NCBI RefSeq assembly: GCF_008642315.1
Contig: NZ_CP029192.1
Coordinates: 7,812,001 to 7,876,000, forward strand
DNA: 64,000 nt
Direction: 5' to 3'
Source of the DNA: Streptomyces venezuelae
Lineage (GTDB): Bacteria; Actinomycetota; Actinomycetes; Streptomycetales; Streptomycetaceae
Part shown: in pieces, positions 1-7,959 of the stretch
Layout of the letters: each line of letters starts with the position of its first letter
Position numbering within the stretch: the first letter of the stretch is position 1
Position numbers and translations under genes: made by a program
Notes under the pieces: model-generated
Told to the model about the DNA's origin: nothing
Databases searched by the model: none
What the model saw: the letters and a program-made list of their open reading frames with translations, nothing else

Positions 1-260
1 TCCACCGGGCGAACCGCGTCCAATGGGGCGACCTCCCCGCGGAGCTCTCGCCCGATCACCTGTTCCCGGACCCGGCAGGACCGGCCCCCGACCGCTCGGA
101 CGAGAGGCGTGCCCTGCGCGCGATAGCCGACGCGTACGACGTGTCGCTGCCGCGCTTCGCCCTCACGAAGGGCAGACTGCCGACGGTGCTGACCCGGCCC
201 TGGACCAGGCCGGCGGGCCCGGGGGAGGTGTCCGTGACGATCACGGTCACTCCCCGGTGA
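1..260 (+). CDS. C-terminal fragment of an unidentified protein
   Basis: The frame starting at base 3 is open from the window edge to a TGA at 258-260 and encodes about 85 residues with the codon bias of a real Streptomyces gene. The visible part has a helix-like stretch containing DERRALRAIADAYDVSLPR and ends in a beta-type tail with VSVTITVTPR. I do not recognise a family from this fragment. The start and most of the protein lie outside the window, so no function is assigned. About 75 bases separate it from the next gene on the same strand. Confidence 0.5.
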   Translation, partial: HRANRVQWGDLPAELSPDHLFPDPAGPAPDRSDERRALRAIADAYDVSLPRFALTKGRLPTVLTRPWTRPAGPGEVSVTITVTPR

Positions 261-334
261 GCCGTTCCGTGCGTGCGGGGTGAGGGGGGCGGTGCCGGTG
301 GACGTCGTAGGGGGCGTTGAGCAGGATGACCGGT

Positions 335-879
335 GTGACAGAGCCAAGCGCCGTTCACATCGCTGACTACGACCCGAGCTGGTCCCGGCAAGCTGTCGAA
401 GCCATCGAGGCTCTCCGGGCAGCAGCACCCGGGCTGTTCGTGGAGGTCGAGCACATCGGCTCGACCGCCGTCCCGGGCCTCGCGGCCAAACCCGTCATCG
501 ACCTGATGGCCGCCGTCCACGACCTCACGTGCGCCGCCACCCACCGGCCGGCGCTCGCAGAATCGGGTACCACCCGCACGACAACGGGATGACGGACCGG
601 CAGTTGTACGTCCGTGCGGACGGCGGGGCCCGCAGCCACATCCTGCACGTGGTGACCCAGGAGAGCTGGCCCACCGGTAACCAGCGCATCTTCCGGGACC
701 ACCTGGGCACCCATCCTGAGGACGCCCGCTGCTACGCGCAGCTCAAGTGGGCGACCGCCGCCGCCAGTACGGGCGCGGGCGAGTACTCGCGGGGCAAGAC
801 GGCGCCGGCGCAGGAGATCACCGACCGCGCTCGCGCGGCACTGGGATTGCCGTCGGTTCCCGTGTGGGAGAAGGGATGA
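335..879 (+). pseudogene. GrpB-family protein (UPF0157, nucleotidyltransferase fold), frameshifted
   Basis: The first part contains the GrpB hallmarks VEHIGSTAVPGLAAKP and VIDLM. After about base 563 the similarity continues in another frame, with GYHPHDNGMTDRQLYVR, RSHILHVV and FRDHL. One missing base near 563-564 accounts for the switch: the upstream frame reads ALAE and the downstream frame resumes at GYHPH. Joined, the product would be about 180 residues, the usual size of the family. The start is taken as GTG 335 behind AGCAGGA; ATG 326 and TTG 317 are alternatives. It is either a recent pseudogene or a sequencing error. The family belongs to the nucleotidyltransferase superfamily, but its cellular role is poorly defined. 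Confidence 0.8.
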
Positions 880-904
880 GTGTCCGCCATGTTCGCGGCC
901 GGGC

Positions 905-1442
905 TCACAGCACGCGTCGGAGGCGGAGTTCCGTGAGGGTGACCTCGTCGTAGACGTCGTCCTGCGTGGCGCCGTCCGCCTCGTAGCCCGCACGCTCGTA
1001 GAAACGTCGGGCTCGTCGGTTGTCGGCAAGCAACCCACAACGCCGACGCCTCGAAACCCTGGACCTTCAATTGCACGTGCGCCTCCTCGAGGAGCCTGCC
1101 GCCGATGCCCCGGCCCGTCAGTTCGGGCGAGACGTACAGGGCGTAGACCTCACCGAACCGCATCCGCGCACCCGTCGGCCCCGCGGCGGACACCTCACTC
1201 CGGCACGGCCCGAAGCAGACCCATCCCACCGTGTCACCGCGCTCGTCGACCGCCACCAGGTCCCGGAAGGCGCGGCGCGGGTGGGAGAGCATCCGCCGTC
1301 GTTGGGCCGTGTCGCCCTCGACCGTCATCGCGTCCAGATACGTCCGAGGAACGATTCCCGCGTACGCCGACTGCCACCCCCGGACACGTATCGCCGAGAC
1401 GGCCGCGATGTCGGCCTCATCCATCTCTCGTACATGAATCAT
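905..1442 (-). pseudogene. GNAT family N-acetyltransferase, frameshifted
   Basis: Reading from ATG 1442, the product begins MIHVREMDEADIAAVSAIR and carries the acetyl-CoA-binding signature YVSPELTGRGIGGRLLEEA. The downstream GNAT signature RRARRFYERAGYEADG is in a different frame. Deleting one base near 1031-1036 restores ALWVLADNRRARRFYERAGY and leads to a TGA at 905-907, giving about 178 residues, a normal GNAT length. The protein would transfer an acetyl group from acetyl-CoA to an unknown amine. The gene converges on the GrpB-like gene with about 25 bases between them. Two neighbouring frameshifts of opposite sign suggest local decay or local base-calling errors. Confidence 0.82.
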
Positions 1443-1509
1443 CGCGTCAGCGTAGGCCCGTGAACAGGACGGACGCCCCCGCTCCCGCACACGCCGCCGG
1501 AGCGCCGAA

Positions 1510-3048
1510 TCACCCCGCCCGCACCCTGATCCGCCGCGCCGTCAAAGCCCCCGCCAGCGCCGCCACCGCCGTCAGCGAGAACGTCGCCGTGAGCGCCGCG
1601 GACACCGACGACCCCTGCGCGTCCGACAGTGCCACCGCCGCGCCGCCGAGGCCGGTGAGCACCGCGACCGCCAGCGTCTGCGCGAGCTGCATCGCGCCGC
1701 TCGCCTCGCCCTGCCGGTCCGCCGGAGCCTGTTCCATGGTGTCGGTGGTCGCCGCGTTGAAGGCGACGCCCATCCCCGCGCCACCGATCGCCCAGCCCGC
1801 CACAGCCGTCAACGAAGGCGTCGCGTCGACCAGCACGCCCAGCGCCATCACCACGATGCCGACGAGCAGCACCGCGAACCCCGCCCCGATCGGCACCGCC
1901 CGCGACCGCCCGCTCCAGCGGCTGTCGGCCCTGCCCTGCCAGGCCGCGCCGAGCACCCATGTGATCGCACCCGCCGAAAGCCCGAGCCCCGCCTCCGTCG
2001 CGCTCAGCCCCCGCAGCTCGACCAGGCCCAGCGGCAGGAACGCCTCGCTCCCGAAGTACGCGCCGCAGAGCAGGAAGCGCAGGACGACACCCGTCGGCAC
2101 ACCTCGTCGCGCGCTGAGCGTGCCGGCCGGAGTGACCGAGCGCAGCGCCATGACGGCCGCGGCGCCGCCGGCCAGTACCAGTACGGCCAGCAAGGCCGGT
2201 TGGCGCAGTTCGAGGCCGGCCAGGAGAACTCCCGTGCCCGCGGCGAGCAGCACGCTGCGCGCTGTCGGCGTGGACCACCACGGCCCGCGGTCCGCCGCAG
2301 GCACCCGCTCGGGCCCACCGAGACGACGCAGCGGCGGCAGGGCGAGCGCGGCCGCCAAGGCCACCAGCGGAAGGAGGAGCACGAACACGCCCCGCCACGA
2401 CACGTGGTCGGATACGAGCGCGGCGATCGTCGGCCCGATCAGCGAGGGGACGGTCCAGCCGCCCGACACGAGCGCGAACATCCGGGCGCGCAGCCGCTGC
2501 GGGTAGGCCAGCGCGATCGCGGTGTACGCGAGCGCCATGACGGCGCCCACGCCCAGCCCTTGCAGGAAGCGTCCGGTGAGGAACAGCGGCCAGTCGGGCG
2601 CCGACCCGGCCAGCGCGCAGCCGACGGCGAAGACGGAGAGGCCGAGGGCCAGCGGGCGAGCGGGGCCGCGCCGGTCGGCGGCGCGGCTCGCGGCGACGGT
2701 GCCGATGAGGTTGGCGAGCATCAGCGCGGACAGGCCCCAGCCGTACGCACCGAGGCCGCCGAGTCTGCCCGCGATCTCGGGCAGCACGGTGGCCACGCCC
2801 ATCGACTCGAAGGCCACGAGCCCGACCGAGAGCACGATGCCCCAGGTCAGGGCGGCGTGAGGCGCGCGTAAGACGCTTTCGCGGGTGGCGTCGGTGCCAT
2901 CGGTGCCGTGAGTGGCATCAGTGGGGGCAATGGCGTCCACCGTGCCAGTGGTGTCCGTGATGTCCCCAGCGCCCATGGCGCCGGTGATGTCCCCAGCGCC
3001 CATGGCGCCCGTGGTGTCCGCCTGCTCGGGCAAGGCAACCCCTCCCAT
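1510..3048 (-). CDS. MFS transporter, drug:H+ antiporter type, with an unusual repetitive N-terminal tail
   Basis: This is a 512-residue integral membrane protein with about 12-14 hydrophobic segments. It shows MFS features such as SRAADRRGPARPLALG after the second or third helix and GRFLQGLGVGAVMALAY in the region of the drug-exporter signature. The start is ATG 3048, next to a palindrome shared with the divergent TetR gene, which suggests local repression and drug-induced export. The first roughly 55 residues are not typical of the family: they consist of degenerate tripeptides rich in Asp, Thr, Gly and Ala, including a nine-residue unit present twice, and are encoded by 9-bp repeats. A later start would remove this tail. 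The substrate is unknown. Confidence 0.88.
   Translation of the reverse strand: MGGVALPEQADTTGAMGAGDITGAMGAGDITDTTGTVDAIAPTDATHGTDGTDATRESVLRAPHAALTWGIVLSVGLVAFESMGVATVLPEIAGRLGGLGAYGWGLSALMLANLIGTVAASRAADRRGPARPLALGLSVFAVGCALAGSAPDWPLFLTGRFLQGLGVGAVMALAYTAIALAYPQRLRARMFALVSGGWTVPSLIGPTIAALVSDHVSWRGVFVLLLPLVALAAALALPPLRRLGGPERVPAADRGPWWSTPTARSVLLAAGTGVLLAGLELRQPALLAVLVLAGGAAAVMALRSVTPAGTLSARRGVPTGVVLRFLLCGAYFGSEAFLPLGLVELRGLSATEAGLGLSAGAITWVLGAAWQGRADSRWSGRSRAVPIGAGFAVLLVGIVVMALGVLVDATPSLTAVAGWAIGGAGMGVAFNAATTDTMEQAPADRQGEASGAMQLAQTLAVAVLTGLGGAAVALSDAQGSSVSAALTATFSLTAVAALAGALTARRIRVRAG
2885..3022. repeat. Degenerate 9-bp tandem repeat inside the MFS 5' coding end
   Basis: On the plus strand the sequence can be cut into about fifteen consecutive 9-mers such as GTGGCGTCG, GTGCCATCG, GTGGCATCA, GTGGTGTCC and GTGATGTCC. 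The triplet GTGATGTCC-CCAGCGCCC-ATGGCGCC occurs twice in direct tandem with only the last base varying. In the MFS coding direction the units become tripeptides such as DIT, DTT, GAM, DAT and DGT. The period of 9 keeps the frame, so slippage would change the tail length without disrupting the transporter. Confidence 0.7.
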
Positions 3049-3049
3049 T

Positions 3050-3078
3050 ACGTTTCGATCCGGACCGGAACGAAACGT
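3050..3078. promoter_or_regulatory. 29-bp palindrome between divergent MFS and TetR genes (candidate operator)
   Basis: The left arm ACGTTTCG-A-TCCGG and the right arm CCGGA-A-CGAAACGT are reverse complements apart from one symmetric mismatch pair around an odd centre. The site lies 2 bases before the MFS start and 22 bases before the TetR start, overlapping where both promoters must be. This is the usual layout of an autoregulated TetR operator; binding itself is inferred. Confidence 0.75.
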
Positions 3079-3100
3079 CATGCTACCTATACTCGGCCCC

Positions 3101-3808
3101 ATGGCAACCCCCGACCCCGTGCTCCCCGAAGGCCGCGCCACCCGCACCGCCCCGGAAGCCCGCCCCGCCGGCCGCCCCCGCGACACCCGGCTCGACGAGG
3201 CGATCCTGACGGCGACTCAGGAGCTGTTGGAGGAGGCGGGCTACCCGGGACTGACGATGGAAGCGGTGGCCCGCCGCGCCGGTACGACCAAGCCCGCCAT
3301 CCGGCGCCGCTGGCCGTCCAGGCAGCACCTCGTCATCGCGGCGCTGGCCGACACGATGGGCACGGCGCCCACGCCGGACACGGGCTGCACGCACTGCGAC
3401 CTGATCGAAGGCATCGACACCCTCAGCCGGGCCTTCGGAGGAAGCCTCGGCCGGCGTACGCTGCCCGCGCTCATGGCCGACCTCGCCGACGACCCCGCTC
3501 TGGACCGCGTCTTCACCGAGACGATCTTCCACCCCAGGAGGGCCACCACGGAGGCGGCCCTACGGCGAGGCGTCGAGCGCGGTGACATCCGGCCCGACGC
3601 CGACATCGATCTGCTCCTGGACATGCTCGGAGCCCCGACCTACCACCGGGTCCTCTTCGGCCACCTGCCCGTGACCGACACCCTCGCCCATGACGTCGTG
3701 ATGACCGTCATGGGCGGTGCGGCGACGCCGAGTTGGCGCGAGCACTACCAGTCGCACCACGAGGTGACGCGGGACTTCAGCCAGCCCCGTGCTCGGGCGG
3801 GTCGATGA
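3101..3808 (+). CDS. TetR family transcriptional regulator, probable repressor of the adjacent MFS gene
   Basis: This 235-residue regulator has the TetR DNA-binding domain at about residues 27-75, with TMEAVARRAGTTKPAIRRRW as the helix-turn-helix. A ligand-binding C-terminal domain follows (DLLLDMLGAPTYHRVLFG). ATG 3101 is preferred because a -10-like TATACT at 3088-3093 lies only seven bases upstream, which predicts a leaderless mRNA; ATG 3080 is an in-frame alternative. The gene is divergent from the MFS transporter and shares a palindrome with it, so it most likely represses both genes until a transported compound binds. Its 3' end overlaps the convergent STAS gene by 32 bases. Confidence 0.9.
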   Translation: MATPDPVLPEGRATRTAPEARPAGRPRDTRLDEAILTATQELLEEAGYPGLTMEAVARRAGTTKPAIRRRWPSRQHLVIAALADTMGTAPTPDTGCTHCDLIEGIDTLSRAFGGSLGRRTLPALMADLADDPALDRVFTETIFHPRRATTEAALRRGVERGDIRPDADIDLLLDMLGAPTYHRVLFGHLPVTDTLAHDVVMTVMGGAATPSWREHYQSHHEVTRDFSQPRARAGR

Positions 3809-4172
3809 GTGCCGCGCTGAGCGTCGGCGCCGGTGACAGCGCCGCCGTGAGCTTCGTGACGCTCAGCATGCGCAGTGTCAACCGGTGCGAACAGACGAGG
3901 CAGAAGCGCCCGCCTCGCGCCGTCACCCTCCGGTGCGCCCGCATGAGCAGGGAGAGCCCGGAGCAGTCGATGAACGTGATCCGGCTCAGGTCGACGACCA
4001 CGACGGGCTCGGGGCCCGCGGTCACGGCGTCCATCAGCGCGACGGTGCGCTGGTAGGCCACCAGGTCGATCTCTCCGTTGAGTTCGATCACTATCGCGTG
4101 GTCGAGTCCGTACACCCGCGGAGGTTGATCGGAGTCCTCGCGCGTGAATGCCTTGAGTTCGTGCTGCCGCAT
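3777..4172 (-). CDS. STAS-domain anti-sigma factor antagonist
   Basis: A 131-residue single-domain protein with a STAS fold. The conserved phosphorylation loop is FIDCSGLSLL, with Ser71 as the predicted phospho-acceptor of a cognate RsbW-like kinase. It also has the strand GEIDLVAYQRT and the motif VVVVDLSRITF. Such proteins sequester anti-sigma kinases in the cytoplasm and release an alternative sigma factor, often in stress or developmental responses. No kinase or sigma factor gene is adjacent; the nearest RsbW-like ATPase is at 55.4-55.9 kb, and a link between the two is only possible. The gene overlaps the end of the TetR gene. Confidence 0.9.
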   Translation of the reverse strand: MRQHELKAFTREDSDQPPRVYGLDHAIVIELNGEIDLVAYQRTVALMDAVTAGPEPVVVVDLSRITFIDCSGLSLLMRAHRRVTARGGRFCLVCSHRLTLRMLSVTKLTAALSPAPTLSAALIDPPEHGAG

Positions 4173-4485
4173 AATCCCCCCAGCGCCGGCGCCGACATGC
4201 TCCCGAGGGAGTGCGGCGCAACGGGAGTGCCAGTTACGAGAGGCGCCCGGGGACTGGGGGGCCTGCAGGGGAAAACGCTAGCGGGGGTGGATGCGCCTTG
4301 CAGTGCGGGAACGATTCACGGAAGGGCGACGCCACACCTTGGGGTGAAGTTGCGTCGATCCCCTTGACGAGCAGCGTGCGGCGCGAAACCTGAGAGCCAC
4401 GGGCGGTTCCACTCCCATCAGGGCCGGGTTTCCATGGCAGGGTGTTGCGGGCAAGCCACAGGGGGCCAACAGAAGAGGGGGAACC
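4173..4485. other. Intergenic region between divergent genes (313 bp)
   Basis: No plausible gene is present. The region must hold the promoters of the STAS gene (minus) and the kinase-NUDIX gene (plus). A TTGACG hexamer is visible near 4362-4367, but no good -10 follows at the expected distance. No strong inverted repeat was seen. Confidence 0.4.
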
Positions 4486-5523
4486 GTGATCGTCTGGATC
4501 AATGGTGCGTTCGGCGCGGGGAAGACGAGCGCCGCACGGGAACTGATCGAGCTGATCCCGAACAGCACACTCTTCGACCCCGAGGTCATCGGCGGCACCC
4601 TTCCCTACCTCCTGCCGCCCAAGCGCCTCGACGAGGTGAACGACTATCAGGACCTGCCGATCTGGCGCCGTCTGGTCATCGACACCGCGGCCGCGCTGCA
4701 CGCCGAGGTCGGCGGCGTCCTCGTGGTGCCGATGACGCTGCTGCGCCAGGAGTACCGCGACGAGATCTTCGGAGGTCTGGCGGCACGCAGGATCAGCGTC
4801 CACCACGTTCTGCTCGCACCCGACGAAACGATCCTGCGCGAGCGGATATCCGGCCGCCCCGTGCCGCCGGAGCCCGACAGCGAACTCCGGGTGCGGCAGT
4901 GGGCCTTCGACCACGTCGAGCCCTACCGCGCGGCCCGCGCGGACTGGATCGACCGCGACGCCCACGTCGTCGACACCAGCGTCCTCACGCCCTTCGAGAC
5001 CGCCGAACGCCTCGCCGAGGCCGTCCGCAACGGCGCCGCGCCCGTCTGCGACATCGTGCAGACACCGGAACCCACCGCCGAGACCCTCGCCGCCGGGGTG
5101 CTGCTCTTCGACGAGCAGGACCGGGTGCTGCTCGTCGACCCCACGTACAAGGCCGGCTGGGAGTTCCCAGGCGGCGTCGTCGAGCCCGGCGAGGCGCCCG
5201 TACGCGCGGGCGTGCGCGAGGTCGCCGAGGAGACCGGCATCCAGCTCACCGGCACCCCGCCCCTCTTGGTCGCCGACTGGGAACCGCCGAACCCGCCGGG
5301 CTACGGAGGGATGCGCTTCCTCTTCGACGGCGGACGGCTCGACAGCGGCGCGGTCCGCATGCTCCTGCCGGGACCCGAGCTCCGCGACTGGCGCTTCGTC
5401 ACCGAACAGGAAGCGGCCGACCTGCTGCCCGCCGTGCGCTACGAGCGGCTGCGCTGGGCGCTCCGCGCACGCGAACGCGGCGCCACGCTCTACCTGGAGG
5501 CCGGCGTCCCGCTCCGCGGATAG
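4486..5523 (+). CDS. TmrB-like P-loop kinase fused to a C-terminal NUDIX hydrolase
   Basis: The 345-residue protein joins two enzymes. Residues 1 to about 185 form an AAA/P-loop kinase of the kind seen in tunicamycin-resistance protein TmrB, with Walker A GAFGAGKTS at residues 7-15. Residues about 200-345 form a NUDIX domain, with GGVVEPGE at about 229-236 and REVAEETGI in the Nudix box, matching GX5EX7REUXEEXGU. NUDIX enzymes hydrolyse nucleoside diphosphates linked to another group; the kinase half suggests coupling of phosphorylation and hydrolysis on a nucleotide-like or antibiotic-like substrate. GTG 4486 follows a purine-rich AAGAGGGGGAAC. The gene ends 111 bases before the next. Confidence 0.85.
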   Translation: MIVWINGAFGAGKTSAARELIELIPNSTLFDPEVIGGTLPYLLPPKRLDEVNDYQDLPIWRRLVIDTAAALHAEVGGVLVVPMTLLRQEYRDEIFGGLAARRISVHHVLLAPDETILRERISGRPVPPEPDSELRVRQWAFDHVEPYRAARADWIDRDAHVVDTSVLTPFETAERLAEAVRNGAAPVCDIVQTPEPTAETLAAGVLLFDEQDRVLLVDPTYKAGWEFPGGVVEPGEAPVRAGVREVAEETGIQLTGTPPLLVADWEPPNPPGYGGMRFLFDGGRLDSGAVRMLLPGPELRDWRFVTEQEAADLLPAVRYERLRWALRARERGATLYLEAGVPLRG

Positions 5524-5634
5524 CCGTCGCGAAGGGTCTGCCTCTGCGCCCAGGCCCCGGGCCCGGCCCCAGCCCCGGTTCCGTCCCAGGGCCCGGCCTC
5601 ACGGGATCGGGTGCGGCCGTTATGCTCTCGCCCC

Positions 5635-6372
5635 GTGGACGAAGTCGTGGTGGTGCGCGCCGGGTCGGGGCCGGAGGTCCTGCTCGTGCACGGGGGCGCC
5701 GGGCCGCGGACGACGTGGGGCGCGCTGTCCGCGCTGGGCGACCGCTGGACGCTGGCGTACGTCCATCGGCGCGGCTATCCGCCGAGCCCGGCACCACGGA
5801 CGAGGCAGGACTACGAAGTGGACGCCCAGGACCTGGCGCCGCTGCTCGTCGGCCGCCCGCACGTCGTCGCCCACTCCTACGGCACGCTCGGGGCATTGGC
5901 CGCCGTCGCGGCCGCGCCGGACAGCGTGCGCTCGCTCACCCTCATCGAGCCGCCCCTCGCCTTCCTCGTCCCGGACGATCCCGACGTGGCACGGCTGGAG
6001 CGCCTCGGTGACACGGTCCTGACTCAGGGAATGGACACGGACCCCGCCGAGCTGCGGGAGTTCCTGCGCCTGGCGGGCGCCCCCGTCGACGACGGACCGC
6101 TCCCGGACGGCGTGGTCGCCGGTGTCCGTCGGGCGCACGGGGCCCGGTTGCCCAGCAGGGCGCGGCCGCGACTCGACCTCGTCCGCCAGGCCCGAGTGCC
6201 GGTGCTCGTCGCGTCGGGGGGCCACGCGGCCGCCCACGAGCGGATCTGTGACGCCCTCGCGGTCACGCTCGGCGGCGAGCGCACCGTACATCCCGGCGCC
6301 GGGCATTTCGTCGCCGCGGCACCGGGCTTCGCCGACCGGCTCGACACCTTCCTGCGCACGAGCGGGAACTGA
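5635..6372 (+). CDS. Alpha/beta hydrolase
   Basis: A 245-residue cytoplasmic alpha/beta-hydrolase-fold protein. The oxyanion region is LLVHGGAGPRTTWGAL, the nucleophile elbow is AHSYGTLG with Ser81, and the likely catalytic His lies in HPGAGHFVAAAPGF near the C terminus. There is no signal peptide. GTG 5635 is chosen because a TATGCT -10-like hexamer at 5621-5626 ends eight bases upstream, predicting a leaderless message; an in-frame GTG at 5611 would lie above this promoter. The substrate cannot be predicted. Confidence 0.87.
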   Translation: MDEVVVVRAGSGPEVLLVHGGAGPRTTWGALSALGDRWTLAYVHRRGYPPSPAPRTRQDYEVDAQDLAPLLVGRPHVVAHSYGTLGALAAVAAAPDSVRSLTLIEPPLAFLVPDDPDVARLERLGDTVLTQGMDTDPAELREFLRLAGAPVDDGPLPDGVVAGVRRAHGARLPSRARPRLDLVRQARVPVLVASGGHAAAHERICDALAVTLGGERTVHPGAGHFVAAAPGFADRLDTFLRTSGN

Positions 6373-6468
6373 CGCCGCACGCACGCGGAAAGGTCGTCGA
6401 CCAGAGCCCGAATGCGCTGCCAGCGGCGCGCGCAAGTCGTCAGCGGCGCGCCGGTCGGCGGACCGTGC

Positions 6469-7824
6469 TCAGTTCGCCGCGTACTTCTGGAGGAACAGCG
6501 CCTCCGCCACCGAGAGTCGCTCCAACTCCTCGGGCGACACGCTCTCGTTGACCGCGTGGATCTGCGCCTCCGGCTCGCTCAGGCCGATCAGCAGGATCTC
6601 CGCGCTCGGGTAGAGCGACGAGAGGGTGTTGCAGAGCGGGATCGAGCCGCCCTGCCCCGCGTACTGCATCTCCTCGCCGGGGTAGGCCTCACCCATGGCC
6701 TCGGCCATCGCCGCGTACGCCGGGCTCGTCGTGTCCGCGCGGAACGGCTGCCCCTGCCCGATCTGCTCCGTCCGCACCTGCGCACCCCACGGAGTGTGCG
6801 ACTCCAGATGCGCCTGGAGCAGCTTCGTCGCCTCGGCCGCGTCCACGCCCGGCGGCACCCGCAGGCTGATCAGCGCCCGTGCGGCCGCCTGCACCGACGG
6901 CGTCGCGCCGATCACCGGCGGGCAGTCGATGCCGAGGACCGTGACGGCGGGGCGCGCCCAGATGCGGTCGGCGACCGTGCCCTCGCCGATGAGCCCCACC
7001 CCGTCGAGGACCTTCGCGTCCCTGCGGAAGTCGCTCTCCTCGTACTGCAGCCCGTCCCAGACGGCGTCGCTCGTCAGGCCGTCGATCGTCGTCGAGCCGT
7101 CCTCGGCGCGCAGCGAGTCCAGCGCGCGCACCAGCGCGGCGAGCGCGTCCGGGGCGGCGCCGCCGAACTGGCCGGAGTGCAGGTTCCCTTCGAGGGTGTC
7201 GACACTGACGCGTACGAGCGTCATGCCGCGCAGCGTCGACGTCACCGTCGGCAGGCCGACGCGGAAGTTGCCCGCGTCACCGATGACGATGGTGTCGGCC
7301 GACAGGAGGTCGGGGTGGGCCTCCGCGTACCGCTCGAGGCCGCCCGTGCCCTGCTCTTCGGAGCCCTCCGCGATCACCTTCACGTGCACCGGCACGCCGC
7401 CGTTCGCCTTCAGGGCGCGCAGCGCGAGCAGGTGCATGATGACGCCGCCCTTGCAGTCGGCGCTGCCCCGGCCGTACCAGCGGCCGTCGCGCTCCGTCAG
7501 CTCGAACGGCGGGGTCGCCCACGCGGCCTCGTCGAGCGGCGGCTGAACGTCGTAGTGGGCGTAGAGGAGGACCGTCGGCGCGCCCTCGGGGCCCGGCAGG
7601 AAGCCGTACACCGACTGCGTGCCGTCCGGGGTGTCGAGCAGCGACACGTCCTGGAAGCCCTCGGCGCGCAGCGCGTCCGCCACCCAGCCGGCGGCGGCCT
7701 CGCTCTCGCTCTTCGGGAACTGATCGAAGTCCGCCACCGACTTGAAGGCCACCAGTTCGGTGAGCTCCGCCTTCGCCCTCGGCATCAGTGAGGCGACGGT
7801 CTCGGCGATCGGATTCGGCGACAT
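6469..7824 (-). CDS. M20 family dipeptidase / metallopeptidase
   Basis: A 451-residue zinc peptidase of the M20 (ArgE/DapE/CNDP) family. Metal-site motifs are YAHYDVQPP (His90, Asp92), GRGSADCKGG with the bridging Asp, and EGSEEQGTGG with the catalytic Glu pair. The lid/dimerisation domain follows around residues 210-330. Members hydrolyse dipeptides and related amides in the cytoplasm. ATG 7824 has GAGGAG eight bases upstream; a longer in-frame reading to 7932 lacks family similarity. Convergent with the alpha/beta hydrolase and divergent from the flavoprotein gene, it stands alone. Confidence 0.93.
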   Translation of the reverse strand: MSPNPIAETVASLMPRAKAELTELVAFKSVADFDQFPKSESEAAAGWVADALRAEGFQDVSLLDTPDGTQSVYGFLPGPEGAPTVLLYAHYDVQPPLDEAAWATPPFELTERDGRWYGRGSADCKGGVIMHLLALRALKANGGVPVHVKVIAEGSEEQGTGGLERYAEAHPDLLSADTIVIGDAGNFRVGLPTVTSTLRGMTLVRVSVDTLEGNLHSGQFGGAAPDALAALVRALDSLRAEDGSTTIDGLTSDAVWDGLQYEESDFRRDAKVLDGVGLIGEGTVADRIWARPAVTVLGIDCPPVIGATPSVQAAARALISLRVPPGVDAAEATKLLQAHLESHTPWGAQVRTEQIGQGQPFRADTTSPAYAAMAEAMGEAYPGEEMQYAGQGGSIPLCNTLSSLYPSAEILLIGLSEPEAQIHAVNESVSPEELERLSVAEALFLQKYAAN

Positions 7825-7851
7825 GGGCACGCTCCTCGTGGGTGCGACGTT

Positions 7852-7871
7852 GTACGTGTGAGTACATGTGA
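7852..7871. promoter_or_regulatory. Tandem 10-bp direct repeat in the M20 / flavoprotein divergent region
   Basis: GTACGTGTGA is followed immediately by GTACATGTGA, a direct repeat with one mismatch. It sits 28 bases upstream of the M20 start in the 135-bp divergent region. A ten-base period places both copies on the same face of the helix, as in activator sites. No regulator can be named. Confidence 0.35.
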
Positions 7872-7959
7872 TCCTCCCACAGGCGGAACCCGAGAGGGTC
7901 CGCCGTAGGATGCCGGGGGAAAGCGCGGCCAACAGCGGGATCAGGAGCGGTAGACCAAC

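Noticed and set aside
7852..7871. Direct repeat considered as a CRISPR-like or phage attachment element
   Set aside because: Only two adjacent 10-bp copies, no spacers, no integrase or cas gene; a regulatory site is the simpler reading.
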